DNA from: Methylotenera_A sp031422335
GTDB taxonomy: Bacteria > Pseudomonadota > Gammaproteobacteria > Burkholderiales > Methylophilaceae
DNA length: 64,000 bases
Assembly: GCA_031422335.1 (NCBI GenBank)
Contig: JANOQW010000007.1
Coordinates: forward strand, 4,344 to 68,343
Direction of reading: 5' to 3'
Under the pieces are notes generated by a model. That model was not told the DNA's origin and searched no databases. It was given only the letters and a program-made list of their open reading frames with translations. The position numbers and the translations under genes were made by a program. This document shows, piece after piece, positions 53,325-61,705 of the stretch (within the stretch, counting starts at the first letter, position 1; every line of letters starts with the position of its first letter).

Positions 53325-54815
53325 TTAAAAACTGGTCGTTGCAGTTGGCACAAAATCAGCCGTATCAGTCGATTCATAATTGAAAGTAATATCCTTCCAA
53401 GTATCAATCGCCGCGCGAAGTGGGCCACACCATTTGGCAGCATCTTGCAAAATCTGCGGGCCTTCGTTCCAAATATCGCGGCCTTCATTGCGCGCCATTA
53501 CCATGGTTTCTAACGCAACTCTATTTGCAACAGCACCTGCTTGAATGCCCTGCGGATGACCAATCGTACCGCCGCCAAATTGCAGCACCACGTCGTCACC
53601 CAAATAAGTCAGTAATTGGTGCATTTGCCCCGCATGAATACCGCCAGAAGCCACTGGCATACATTTATTCAGTGACGCCCAGTCTTGCTCAAAGAACAAG
53701 CCTTTTTCTAGCTGCTGCGGCGTATGATCATCAAGCAAGGTATCGTAAAAGCCGCGAATCATCATGGGGTCACCTTCCAGCTTGCCCACCACCGTGCCTG
53801 CATGAATGTGATCCACGCCCGCCATGCGCATCCACTTACAAATGACGCGGAAATTCATACCGTGATTTTTTTGGCGTGAGTAAGTCGAGTTGCCCGCGCG
53901 GTGCAAATGTAAAATCATGTCATTAGCCCGTGCCCACAGCGCCATGCTTTGAATCGCGGTGTAGCCAATGACCAAGTCAATCATAATAATGACAGAACCT
54001 AACTGCTTGGCAAATTCTGCACGTTTGTACATTTCCTCCATGGTGCCAGCAGTCACATTTAAATAGTGGCCTTTAATTTCGCCTGTGGCGGCAGAAGCCT
54101 TGTTCACGGCATCCATACAATACAGAAAGCGATCGCGCCAATGCATGAAAGGTTGCGAGTTTATATTCTCGTCATCCTTCATAAAGTCTAAGCCACCTTT
54201 AAGGCCTTCGTATACCACTCGGCCATAATTGCGGCCAGATAACCCTAATTTAGGTTTAGTCGTCGCGCCTAATAATGGGCGACCAAATTTATCTAAGCGT
54301 TCACGCTCTACTATTACGCCTGTCGCAGGGCCCTGAAATGTTTTCAAATATGCTACAGGGATACGCATATCTTCTAGTCGAAGCGCCTTGACTGCCTTCA
54401 TGCCAAAAACATTGCCAATAATGGATGCAGTCAAATTGGCAATTGAGCCACCTTCAAATAAATCCAGATCGTAAGCAATGTACGCAAAATATTGCGCCTC
54501 AATTTTTGTACCCTCGCCAGTATTAGGCACTTGCTCAACCCGATAAGCTTTGGCGCGATACATCTCACAAGCTGTCAGCCTATCTGTCCACACCACTGTC
54601 CAAGTGGCAGTAGAGGATTCGCCGGCAACTGCTGCGGCAATTTCTTCTGGGTCGCTACCCGCGTGTGGCGTGATACGAAACATCGCAAGCAAATCTGTAT
54701 CTTTCACCTGATAATCAGGCTGCCAGTAGCCCATTTTTTTGTATGGCAGCACACCCGCTTTATAGCGTTCTGCGCCTTCTTTGATGGTTTCATTTTTACT
54801 CAGTTGGCTTGCCAT
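53325..54815 (-). CDS. cbbL: RuBisCO large subunit, form IC
   Basis: 496 residues. Active-site residues present: TTKPKLG (Lys187, Lys189), GGLDFMKDDE (Lys213 is the carbamylated lysine), the His-containing HLHRAGNSTYSR, loop-6 HAGTVVGKLEGD, SGGIHAGQMH and LQFGGGTIGHP. The N-terminal sequence and the cbbX neighbour identify the red-like form IC. It carboxylates ribulose-1,5-bisphosphate. It is first gene of an eleven-gene minus-strand operon running to pntB. Confidence 0.98.
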   Translation of the reverse strand: MASQLSKNETIKEGAERYKAGVLPYKKMGYWQPDYQVKDTDLLAMFRITPHAGSDPEEIAAAVAGESSTATWTVVWTDRLTACEMYRAKAYRVEQVPNTGEGTKIEAQYFAYIAYDLDLFEGGSIANLTASIIGNVFGMKAVKALRLEDMRIPVAYLKTFQGPATGVIVERERLDKFGRPLLGATTKPKLGLSGRNYGRVVYEGLKGGLDFMKDDENINSQPFMHWRDRFLYCMDAVNKASAATGEIKGHYLNVTAGTMEEMYKRAEFAKQLGSVIIMIDLVIGYTAIQSMALWARANDMILHLHRAGNSTYSRQKNHGMNFRVICKWMRMAGVDHIHAGTVVGKLEGDPMMIRGFYDTLLDDHTPQQLEKGLFFEQDWASLNKCMPVASGGIHAGQMHQLLTYLGDDVVLQFGGGTIGHPQGIQAGAVANRVALETMVMARNEGRDIWNEGPQILQDAAKWCGPLRAAIDTWKDITFNYESTDTADFVPTATTSF

Positions 54816-54935
54816 TTATATTACCTCGCGCTTAAATTAATTTTTTAAATACGAATTTAATTTACAAATTAAATATACATAGCTACTTTAAAAGTGTTTA
54901 ATGTTAAGGTAAAGTCATAATTAATTTAGGGTTAA

Positions 54936-54950
54936 TTAAGATTTACTTAA
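54936..54950. promoter_or_regulatory. Candidate CbbR operator between cbbL and cbbR
   Basis: TTAAGATTTACTTAA is a TTAA-N7-TTAA dyad, compatible with the LysR/CbbR TNA-N7-TNA core. More AT-rich dyads lie at 54901-54925. The 169-bp divergent intergenic region is the expected control site for the Calvin-cycle operon and cbbR itself. Confidence 0.5.
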
Positions 54951-54984
54951 CTATATTTTGAATTTATATTTTAGAGGTAAGTAC

Positions 54985-55905
54985 ATGCGTAATCTGACAC
55001 TCAGGCAAATTAAGATATTCTTAAGCGCCACTAAGCACATGAGTTTTACTCGCGCTGCCCTAGAGCTGCACATTTCAGCGCCAGCCATCTCAATGCAGAT
55101 TAAAGAGATGGAAGAAGATATGGGCGTGACATTATTTATGCGTGAGAATAAGAAAATTGCGCTAACCACTGCAGGTGAATATTTTTTAGTTTACGCACGG
55201 CGCGTATCTAGCACGCTGATTGAGGCCAGCAATATGATGGAACGGCTACGTGGCACCGAGTTAAAAGCCTTAAAAATTGGCTTGGTGAGTACGGCCAAAT
55301 ACTTTTTGCCACATATGTTGGTGGAATTTAAAAAAGATTATCCCAACCTGCAAATTAAAGTTGAAGTAAGAAACCGCCAACAATTAGTAGAGTTGCTGCG
55401 CGATGGTGAGCTGGATATTGCCATTATGGGCCAGCCACCAAAAGAAATGGATACGCGCGTGGAAGCATTTGCCAGCCATCCGCATGCGTTTGTGGCAAGT
55501 ACAACAAATATGCTTGCAGGTAAGATAGATATTGCTCCAGACGCCTTAAATAACTTCGAAATAATTTCCAGAGAGCCGGGTTCTGGTACACGCGCTATTA
55601 TGGAAAATTACTTTACCGAGCATCGTATTTCACCCATTGTGAATATGGAAATGTCCAGCAATGAAACCATTAAACAAGCGGTGATTGCAGATTTGGGTAT
55701 TTCATTTGTATCGCTGCACATTATTGGCAACGAGTTGGCAAACAAGCAACTGGTGGTATTAGATGTGCAAGACACGCCCATTATACGCACTTGGCATGTG
55801 GTGGCTTTGGGCAAGCGCAACGCCAGCCAAGCAGCAGAAGCATTTAGATATTTTATGCTAGAAAAAGGTGGTGAAATATTGGCAAATATTTTTTCCAAAT
55901 CATAA
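54985..55905 (+). CDS. cbbR: CbbR, LysR-type regulator of the Calvin-cycle operon
   Basis: 306 residues from the ATG at 54985, which has GAGG 7 nt upstream; the longer frame starts with TTG and lacks an RBS. N-terminal winged helix-turn-helix (LTLRQIKIFLSATKHMSFTRAALELHISAPAISMQIKEMEEDMGVTLF), C-terminal periplasmic-binding-like effector domain (LKIGLVSTAKYFLPHMLVEF). CbbR activates cbb genes when the cell's NADPH and metabolite state demands CO2 fixation. Divergent from cbbL. Confidence 0.93.
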   Translation: MRNLTLRQIKIFLSATKHMSFTRAALELHISAPAISMQIKEMEEDMGVTLFMRENKKIALTTAGEYFLVYARRVSSTLIEASNMMERLRGTELKALKIGLVSTAKYFLPHMLVEFKKDYPNLQIKVEVRNRQQLVELLRDGELDIAIMGQPPKEMDTRVEAFASHPHAFVASTTNMLAGKIDIAPDALNNFEIISREPGSGTRAIMENYFTEHRISPIVNMEMSSNETIKQAVIADLGISFVSLHIIGNELANKQLVVLDVQDTPIIRTWHVVALGKRNASQAAEAFRYFMLEKGGEILANIFSKS

Positions 55906-55941
55906 AAATTAAATTAAACCTTTTAATAAATTAGTGCGTTC

Positions 55942-55956
55942 GCACTTTATTAGTGC
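55942..55956. promoter_or_regulatory. NtrC-type enhancer site upstream of nasT
   Basis: GCACTTTATTAGTGC matches GCACY-N5-RGTGC without mismatch. Its centre is about 110 bp before the -12 element at 56058-56059. A further inverted repeat GTGCAT..ATGCAC is at about 55953-55975. Confidence 0.75.
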
Positions 55957-56043
55957 ATGGATTAGCTATATGCACAATACCAATCATTCTATCAAAAATT
56001 AAATTAATTTAATATAATCAATTACTTATATAAATATACATAC

Positions 56044-56060
56044 TTGGCATGGCATTTGCT
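56044..56060 (+). promoter_or_regulatory. Sigma-54 (-24/-12) promoter of nasT
   Basis: TTGGCATGGCATTTGCT, with GG and GC exactly 10 nt apart. The predicted start (about 56071) falls right at the nasT ATG at 56072, so the transcript would have almost no leader. Confidence 0.75.
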
Positions 56061-56071
56061 AATTATTAATC

Positions 56072-56650
56072 ATGTTAAAAGTGATGATTATTGATAATGA
56101 GATTAAACGTAGCAAGACCCTAAAGCAATCTCTAATTGATAATGGGTTTATGGTGGTTGCACATGTTGAGAACGATATGCATTTGCAATCTAAATGTTTT
56201 GAGTTAAAGCCAGACATTGTAATTATTGATACCGACTCACCCAGCCGCGATACTTTAGAAAATATCTGTGTAATGAGTATGCACGACCCGCGGCCAATTG
56301 TAATGTTTACGCACGATGGCGACAAGGAGCAAATTAAATTAGCGACGCGTGCAGGCGTAAGTGCTTATGTTGTAGGTTCCATACCAAGTGAAAGGTTGAC
56401 ACCCGTGATAGATGCCGCCGTTGCAAGATTTGAAGAATTTAAAAATTTACGCAGTGAGCTATTGCAAGCCAAAACCAAGTTAGATGAAAGAAAAGTAATC
56501 GAGCGTGCTAAAGGCTTGCTGATGAAACAACGCGGCTTAGATGAAGATAGCGCATACGAAATGTTGCGCAGTATGGCCATGAAAAGAAACATGAAATTGG
56601 CGGATTTATCTGACCAATTGTTAGAAACTGCAAGCATGCTAATCGTTTAA
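56072..56650 (+). CDS. nasT: NasT-type response regulator with ANTAR RNA-binding domain
   Basis: 192 residues. N-terminal pseudo-receiver (VMIIDNEIKRSKTLKQSLIDNGF ... LKPDIVIIDTDSPSRDTLENI), C-terminal ANTAR (LDERKVIERAKGLLMKQRGLDEDSAYEMLRSMAMKRNMKLADLSDQLL). NasT binds two-hairpin leader RNAs and prevents terminator formation when nitrate releases it from the sensor NasS. No nasS is in the window. The gene lies directly upstream of a matching leader RNA and nrtABC. Confidence 0.93.
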   Translation: MLKVMIIDNEIKRSKTLKQSLIDNGFMVVAHVENDMHLQSKCFELKPDIVIIDTDSPSRDTLENICVMSMHDPRPIVMFTHDGDKEQIKLATRAGVSAYVVGSIPSERLTPVIDAAVARFEEFKNLRSELLQAKTKLDERKVIERAKGLLMKQRGLDEDSAYEMLRSMAMKRNMKLADLSDQLLETASMLIV

Positions 56651-56667
56651 TTAGTTTAGTAAGAAAG

Positions 56668-56730
56668 TTTGCTTACCCAAAGAAGGGTAAAGCAAATACT
56701 GAATGATGCTAAAGATGGCATCTAAATCAG
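56668..56730 (+). promoter_or_regulatory. ANTAR two-hairpin antiterminator leader
   Basis: Hairpin 1: TTTGCTTACCC / GGGTAAAGCAAA with hexaloop AAAGAA (56679-56684). Hairpin 2: GATGCT / GGCATC inside CTGA / TCAG with hexaloop AAAGAT (56711-56716). Both loops have the A1 and G4 required by ANTAR proteins. NasT is encoded just upstream, and a terminator follows. Confidence 0.9.
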
Positions 56731-56743
56731 TAAAAAAGACAAA

Positions 56744-56793
56744 GGCGTCTTAATACCACGGATCAATACTCGTGTTGTTAAGGCGCTTTTTTT
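56744..56793 (+). terminator. Attenuator terminator before nrtA
   Basis: GCG..CTTAA..CACG pairs with CGTG..TTAAG..CGC, closed by a run of seven T residues. It lies 14 nt after the ANTAR hairpins and 28 nt before nrtA, so NasT binding should determine read-through into nrtABC. Confidence 0.85.
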
Positions 56794-56821
56794 ATGCATT
56801 AATTTTAATATGGAGTTAAAA

Positions 56822-58162
56822 ATGTCGAAAAAAAATGAGCCCGAAATTATGTCCAACACAGTAATTGTTCCAGTATCAAGTGTTATCACAGATGTTGCAA
56901 TTACCAGCAGCTCACCGCTAGATAACAGCCGCCGTAATTTCTTAAAGAATAGCATAGTCGGTGCATTTGGCGCTGCCGCTGCTTTCAATATACTGCCCTC
57001 AGGAGTTAAAAATATGGCTTACGCAGCTGGCTCTGATGCACCAGAAATTAAAGAGGTCAAAATTGGCTTTATTCCACTCACCGATTGCGCACCTATTATT
57101 GTGGCGGCAGAGATGGGTTTTGACAAAAAATATGGTATTAAAATTACCCCAAGCAAAGAGGCCAGCTGGGCGGCGATTCGCGATAAAACAGTAAACGGTG
57201 AGTTGCATGCAGCACATGTGTTATATGGTCTGATTTATGGTGTACAACTGGGCATTGGTGGTCAGCAAAAAGATATGGCCGTTTTAATGTCGCTCAATAA
57301 CAACGGTCAAGGCATTACGCTTTCTAATCAGCTTAAAGATAAAGGCGTGAAAGATGGTAAAAGCTTAAAGCGTTTACTCGATAACGAAAATCGCGATTAC
57401 ACTTTTGCACAAACCTTCCCTACTGGCACGCATGCCATGTGGCTAAATTATTGGCTGGCTGCGCATGGTATTAACCCGGTTAAAGATGTCAAAAATATTG
57501 TGGTACCACCACCGCAAATGGTCGCTAACATGCGTATTGGTAACATGGATGGTTACTGTGTGGGCGAGCCTTGGAATGCACGTGCTGTGTACGATAAGCT
57601 GGGCTTTACAGTGGCAACATCGCAAGATATTTGGGTGGATCATCCAGAAAAAGTATTAGGCACTACCGCTGAATTTGTGGCTAAAAACCCCAACACAGCA
57701 CGCGCCATGATGATGGCAATCTTAGACGCCTGCAAACATATCGATGCAATGGCAAATCGCAGCAAAGTGGTCGATTTAATCTCTGGAAAAGCTTATGTGA
57801 ATGCGCCTAAAGATGTGATTGGTGGTCGCTTTGTGGGTGATTACGATAATGGCGCAGGTAAAAAATACAAAGATCCAAACTATATGAAGTTCTACAACGA
57901 TGGTGCGGTAAATTTCCCTTACCTTTCTGATGGTATGTGGTTTTTAACGCAGCATAAACGCTGGGGTATGCTGAAAACTGACCCTGACTATATTGGCGTA
58001 GCTAAGCAAATCAATCAGATTGATTTATACAGCCAAGCCGCAAGCCAAGTAGGTGCAAGCGTTCCAAAAAGCCCAATGCGCAGCGCTAAATTGATGGATG
58101 GGACAGTGTGGGATGGTAGTAACCCAGCAGCCTATGCCGCCAGCTTTAAGGTTAAAGCTTAA
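56822..58162 (+). CDS. nrtA: NrtA, Tat-exported nitrate/nitrite ABC transporter binding protein
   Basis: 446 residues from the ATG at 56822 with GGAG 6 nt upstream; the ATG at 56810 contains that RBS and was rejected. Twin-arginine signal NSRRNFLKNSIVG (RR at 37-38) with hydrophobic core and AYAAG cleavage. NrtA/CmpA family body: IKEVKIGFIPLTDCAPIIVAAEMGFDKKYGI, SWAAIRDKTVNGELHAAH, GNMDGYCVGEPWNARAV. It captures nitrate in the periplasm. Confidence 0.94.
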   Translation: MSKKNEPEIMSNTVIVPVSSVITDVAITSSSPLDNSRRNFLKNSIVGAFGAAAAFNILPSGVKNMAYAAGSDAPEIKEVKIGFIPLTDCAPIIVAAEMGFDKKYGIKITPSKEASWAAIRDKTVNGELHAAHVLYGLIYGVQLGIGGQQKDMAVLMSLNNNGQGITLSNQLKDKGVKDGKSLKRLLDNENRDYTFAQTFPTGTHAMWLNYWLAAHGINPVKDVKNIVVPPPQMVANMRIGNMDGYCVGEPWNARAVYDKLGFTVATSQDIWVDHPEKVLGTTAEFVAKNPNTARAMMMAILDACKHIDAMANRSKVVDLISGKAYVNAPKDVIGGRFVGDYDNGAGKKYKDPNYMKFYNDGAVNFPYLSDGMWFLTQHKRWGMLKTDPDYIGVAKQINQIDLYSQAASQVGASVPKSPMRSAKLMDGTVWDGSNPAAYAASFKVKA

Positions 58163-58185
58163 TTTTAGACTGGAAAGGTTATTTT

Positions 58186-59097
58186 ATGAACGTAGTCTCA
58201 ATTCATCAAGAAATAAAAGAATCAGCTAAAGAAGAAGTTAAACCTACCAAATTACAAGTGGTTAAAACTGAAACCGAAGCCGCCAAACCTGCTGAAGTAT
58301 TACAGACACAAGGCTTTGCTTGGGGCGATAAAACCAAGGCCATGTTGCAGCAACTGATTCCACCTAGCATAGGGCTGCTGCTGTTATTAGCGGTTTGGAG
58401 CATTATCTCAGTGCAAGCGCAAGGTTTGCCTGGGCCAATATCCACCTTTAAAGCGGCTGTTATTTTGTTTAGCGACCCGTTTTATGTGAATGGCCCTAAC
58501 GATCAAGGCATAGGTTGGAATATTGTCAGTTCGTTGCAGCGTGTTGGTCTAGGTTTTGGTTTGGCGGCAATTGTCGGTATTCCGCTTGGCTTTATGATTG
58601 GACGTTTTGAGTTTTTAAATCGCATGACCGCGCCTATCATCAGCTTATTGCGACCTGTGTCACCTTTGGCTTGGCTACCTATTGGTTTATTGGTATTCAA
58701 GGCTGCTAATCCAGCTGCTATTTGGGTGATTTTTATCTCTGCTATTTGGCCGATGATTATCAATACTGCGGTTGGCGTCAGTAAAGTGCCGCAAGATTAC
58801 ATGAATGTGGCCAAGGTGCTTAATTTGAACGAGTGGAAAATACTGACTAAAATTCTTATCCCAAGCACCCTACCCTATGTGCTTACTGGCGTGCGCTTAT
58901 CTATTGGTGTGGCATGGCTTGTAATTGTCGCAGCGGAAATGCTGACAGGTGGCGTCGGTATTGGCTTTTGGGTGTGGGATGAATGGAATAATTTGGTGGT
59001 CGAGCACATTATTATCGCCATTTTTGTAGTCGGTATCGTTGGGTTACTGCTAGAACAAGCTTTAATTGCTATCGCTAAACGCTTCAGCTACGAATAG
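58186..59097 (+). CDS. nrtB: NrtB, nitrate ABC transporter permease
   Basis: 303 residues. An unusually long charged cytoplasmic N-terminus (about 45 residues, Lys/Glu rich) precedes about six transmembrane helices (LIPPSIGLLLLLAVWSIISV, LAAIVGIPLGFMIGRF, ANPAAIWVIFISAIWPMIINTAVGV). The EAA-type loop VPQDYMNVAKVLNLNEWKILTKILIPSTLPYVLTG contacts the ATPase. It lies between nrtA and the ATPase gene. Confidence 0.93.
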   Translation: MNVVSIHQEIKESAKEEVKPTKLQVVKTETEAAKPAEVLQTQGFAWGDKTKAMLQQLIPPSIGLLLLLAVWSIISVQAQGLPGPISTFKAAVILFSDPFYVNGPNDQGIGWNIVSSLQRVGLGFGLAAIVGIPLGFMIGRFEFLNRMTAPIISLLRPVSPLAWLPIGLLVFKAANPAAIWVIFISAIWPMIINTAVGVSKVPQDYMNVAKVLNLNEWKILTKILIPSTLPYVLTGVRLSIGVAWLVIVAAEMLTGGVGIGFWVWDEWNNLVVEHIIIAIFVVGIVGLLLEQALIAIAKRFSYE

Positions 59098-59107
59098 GAG
59101 ATTAAAA

Positions 59108-59908
59108 ATGGAAAAAATGACTGATCGTTACGTATTTATCGAAAATGTCGATATGGAATTTCGAACCAAAAAAGGTGTATTTAAAGCCTTAGACAATATT
59201 AATTTAAATATTCAACAAGGGGAGTTTGTATCAATTATTGGTCATTCAGGCTGCGGAAAATCGACAGTACTGAACCTGATTGCTGGATTAACACAACCCA
59301 CCAAAGGTAACTTATTTTGTGCTGGGCGTGAGATATCTAAGCCTGGCCCAGAGCGTGCGGTGGTATTTCAAAATCACTCGTTGCTGCCTTGGCTAACTTG
59401 TTTTGAAAATGTCTATTTAGCGGTTGAACGCGTCTTTAGTAGTGAGGCAAAAGTCAATTTAGATATGCGCACGCATGCAGCGCTAGATTTAGTGGGATTA
59501 ACTCATGCCTCTGAAAAACGCCCGAATGAAATTTCTGGCGGCATGAAGCAGCGCGTAGGTATTGCGCGCGCATTGGCAATGGAACCTAAAGTACTGCTGC
59601 TGGATGAGCCATTTGGCGCGCTTGATGCACTTACCCGCGCCACACTGCAAGACGAGCTAATGCGTATTATGGAAAAATCGGGCGCAACCGCAGTCATGGT
59701 GACGCACGATGTGGATGAAGCGGTATTACTATCTGACCGTATTGTGATGATGACCAACGGGCCAAGTGCGACGATTGGTGAGATTTTAACGGTCGATTTG
59801 CTTAAACCGCGTATTCGCCTAGAACTGACGGAAGATAAGCAATATAACCACTTGCGTAGCGAAGTGCTTAAATTTTTGCATGAGCGTCATTCACGTAAAG
59901 TCGCTTAA
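59108..59908 (+). CDS. nrtC: NrtD-type nitrate ABC transporter ATPase
   Basis: 266 residues from the ATG at 59108, with AGGAG 7 nt upstream; the longer frame overlaps nrtB. Walker A GHSGCGKSTVLN, Q-loop VFQNHSLLPW, signature ISGGMKQRVGIARAL, Walker B VLLLDEPFGALD, switch MVTHDVDEA. It is a single ATPase without a fused NrtA-like regulatory domain, so by cyanobacterial naming it is closest to NrtD. Powers nitrate import. Confidence 0.93.
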   Translation: MEKMTDRYVFIENVDMEFRTKKGVFKALDNINLNIQQGEFVSIIGHSGCGKSTVLNLIAGLTQPTKGNLFCAGREISKPGPERAVVFQNHSLLPWLTCFENVYLAVERVFSSEAKVNLDMRTHAALDLVGLTHASEKRPNEISGGMKQRVGIARALAMEPKVLLLDEPFGALDALTRATLQDELMRIMEKSGATAVMVTHDVDEAVLLSDRIVMMTNGPSATIGEILTVDLLKPRIRLELTEDKQYNHLRSEVLKFLHERHSRKVA

Positions 59909-59980
59909 ATACTATATTTAAATACTACATTAAAGTCCCATTGTAAAAAAACATAACGAACCACTAAAATTAGAAAGTTA

Positions 59981-61432
59981 ATGATGAAAATTTCAAAGAA
60001 TCGCTTAAAAATTGTTGCAGCCCTATTTGTTATCAGCGGATCAATGCATAACGCATACGCCGAAGAGGTAGAGACCGTAGAGGATTACACCTTGCTAGAT
60101 GCGATTAAACAGGGAAAATCACTTAGTAGCGTGCGTGCGCGCTATGAAATGGTTGATCAAGATGGCTTTCAATCAGCCGCAGCAAATGCGCCAAAACTAG
60201 ACGATGCTTACGCCTTTACCACCCGTACTTTAATTGGCTGGCAAACCGCGCCATTTAAAAACTTTAGTTTTGGCGCGCAAATTACCGATGTGCATGAATT
60301 CAACGATGACTTTAACGACCGCCGCGACAACCAGCCTGAGCACAACAGTGGTTCTGGAGCATCTAGCCTAGATAAACGCAAATATCCAAATATTGTCGAC
60401 CCAGGTTTTACTGATATTAATCAGCTATATGTAGATTGGACTGGTATAAAAAATACCAAACTACGTTTAGGCCGCCAAATTGTTAACTTAGATAATGTAC
60501 GTTTTGTCGGCGATATTGCTTTCCGCCAAAATACGCAAGTGTTTGATGGTGTTTCAGTGGTCAATAAAAGTATTCCAAACACAGAGATTTTTGCCTCACA
60601 TTTTGCTAAAGTAAGGCAAGTAAACACTAAATTGCGTGACGGTAATATTGATTTGCTCAATGTTAAATACCGTTGGGCGCCCACTGAATCTTTGACGGGC
60701 TATGCCTATTTATTAGATATAGAAAATTTAAGCCAAAATAACGGTAACCCATTAGCAATCGGCAGCGCAGCGCAAGGTGGCAACGGCTTGGGTGGCAGTT
60801 CAGATATTCCTACTTCTGCTACAAACATCCTCCCTCAAAATACTGATGCAAGCAGTAAAACCTTTGGTGTACGTTTAGATGGTGTACATATTTTTAACCC
60901 AACATGGAAAGGTTTGTACACAGCTGAATTCGCCAAGCAAGATGATTATCGTGGCGGCAGCCCACTAATTGATGCGCATTACTTAAAAATTGGTGCTGGC
61001 GTGGGCTACGATGTTTGGTCGGTGCGCATTGATCACGAAAAGTTATCTAGCAATGATGGTAAATATGCCTTTCAAACACCATTGGGCACTAACCACTTAT
61101 TCCAAGGTTGGAGCGATCACTTTTTAGCCACGCCGCGTCAAGGCATAGCAGATACCTTTATTACCTTTGCCGGCAGCATCGAAAAAGCCAAGTTACATGC
61201 GGAATACCATGTGATGAAAGCGGATGAAAAATATCAATCTCTGACTGGATTTGGCGACAAATATGGCACTGAGTTTGATGCCAGCATTATGTATCCATTT
61301 ACTGATGCGGCTTGGGGGAAAGTTGAATATGCCAAATTTAACGAAAGCGATGTCTATGGCACAAGTTTACGTGGCGCGCCACGCAAAGGTGATAAAGAGA
61401 TTGTATGGGTAACTGCACAGTTTAGTTTTTAA
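59981..61432 (+). CDS. Alginate-export-type outer-membrane porin in the nitrate cluster
   Basis: 483 residues. A Sec signal (LKIVAALFVISGSMHNAYA) is followed by a beta-rich protein with alternating pattern (RTLIGWQTAPFKNFSFGAQITDV, TKLRLGRQIVNLDNVRFVGDIAFRQNTQVFDGVSVV) ending in ...VWVTAQFSF, whose terminal aromatic is the BAM recognition signal. AlgE/alginate_exp-like porins occur beside nitrate assimilation genes. A role in nitrate passage across the outer membrane is inferred from position. Confidence 0.85.
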   Translation: MMKISKNRLKIVAALFVISGSMHNAYAEEVETVEDYTLLDAIKQGKSLSSVRARYEMVDQDGFQSAAANAPKLDDAYAFTTRTLIGWQTAPFKNFSFGAQITDVHEFNDDFNDRRDNQPEHNSGSGASSLDKRKYPNIVDPGFTDINQLYVDWTGIKNTKLRLGRQIVNLDNVRFVGDIAFRQNTQVFDGVSVVNKSIPNTEIFASHFAKVRQVNTKLRDGNIDLLNVKYRWAPTESLTGYAYLLDIENLSQNNGNPLAIGSAAQGGNGLGGSSDIPTSATNILPQNTDASSKTFGVRLDGVHIFNPTWKGLYTAEFAKQDDYRGGSPLIDAHYLKIGAGVGYDVWSVRIDHEKLSSNDGKYAFQTPLGTNHLFQGWSDHFLATPRQGIADTFITFAGSIEKAKLHAEYHVMKADEKYQSLTGFGDKYGTEFDASIMYPFTDAAWGKVEYAKFNESDVYGTSLRGAPRKGDKEIVWVTAQFSF

Positions 61433-61455
61433 CTGTTCATTCTAGCACCATATTA

Positions 61456-61515
61456 TTTGCATGCTCTGCAAGCCAATATCCATGCGGCTCGCAGGGAATG
61501 TATTCTCTCTTTTAT
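61456..61515 (+). repeat. REP-like repeat, copy D
   Basis: GCATGCTCTGCAAGCC, then AATATCCATGCGGCTCGCAG, then GGAATG and a tail TATTCTCTCTTTTATGTTTG. The right arm is degenerate (GGGAAT for AGAGCAT). It lies just after the porin stop, upstream of the nirB promoter. Confidence 0.75.
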
Positions 61516-61650
61516 GTTTGATTCGCTATAAACAAGGTAAAACGCACTGTTTTGGGTCATGCCAACGCTGCATCTGCATTTTTCGGTGCATTTTGTTGAT
61601 GTTAAAACTGTGAAATTATCTAAGCCATTCAATTTAATCATTATTTTATG

Positions 61651-61667
61651 TTGGCATGCATATTGCA
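61651..61667 (+). promoter_or_regulatory. Sigma-54 (-24/-12) promoter of nirB
   Basis: TTGGCATGCATATTGCA, GG and GC 10 nt apart, predicted start about 61678, 28 nt before the nirB ATG. Degenerate NtrC-like dyads lie upstream (GCACTGTTTTGGGTC at 61544, and TGCATTTTTCGGTGCA near 61580, one base short of the consensus spacing). Confidence 0.75.
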
Positions 61668-61705
61668 GAAACAATTTTGAATATTCTTAAGTTTAGGCTT
61701 TAAAA

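Noticed and set aside
55933..55946. AGTGCG-CGCACT hairpin as cbbR terminator
   Set aside because: The T-run is weak and the sequence overlaps the NtrC dyad, which explains it better.
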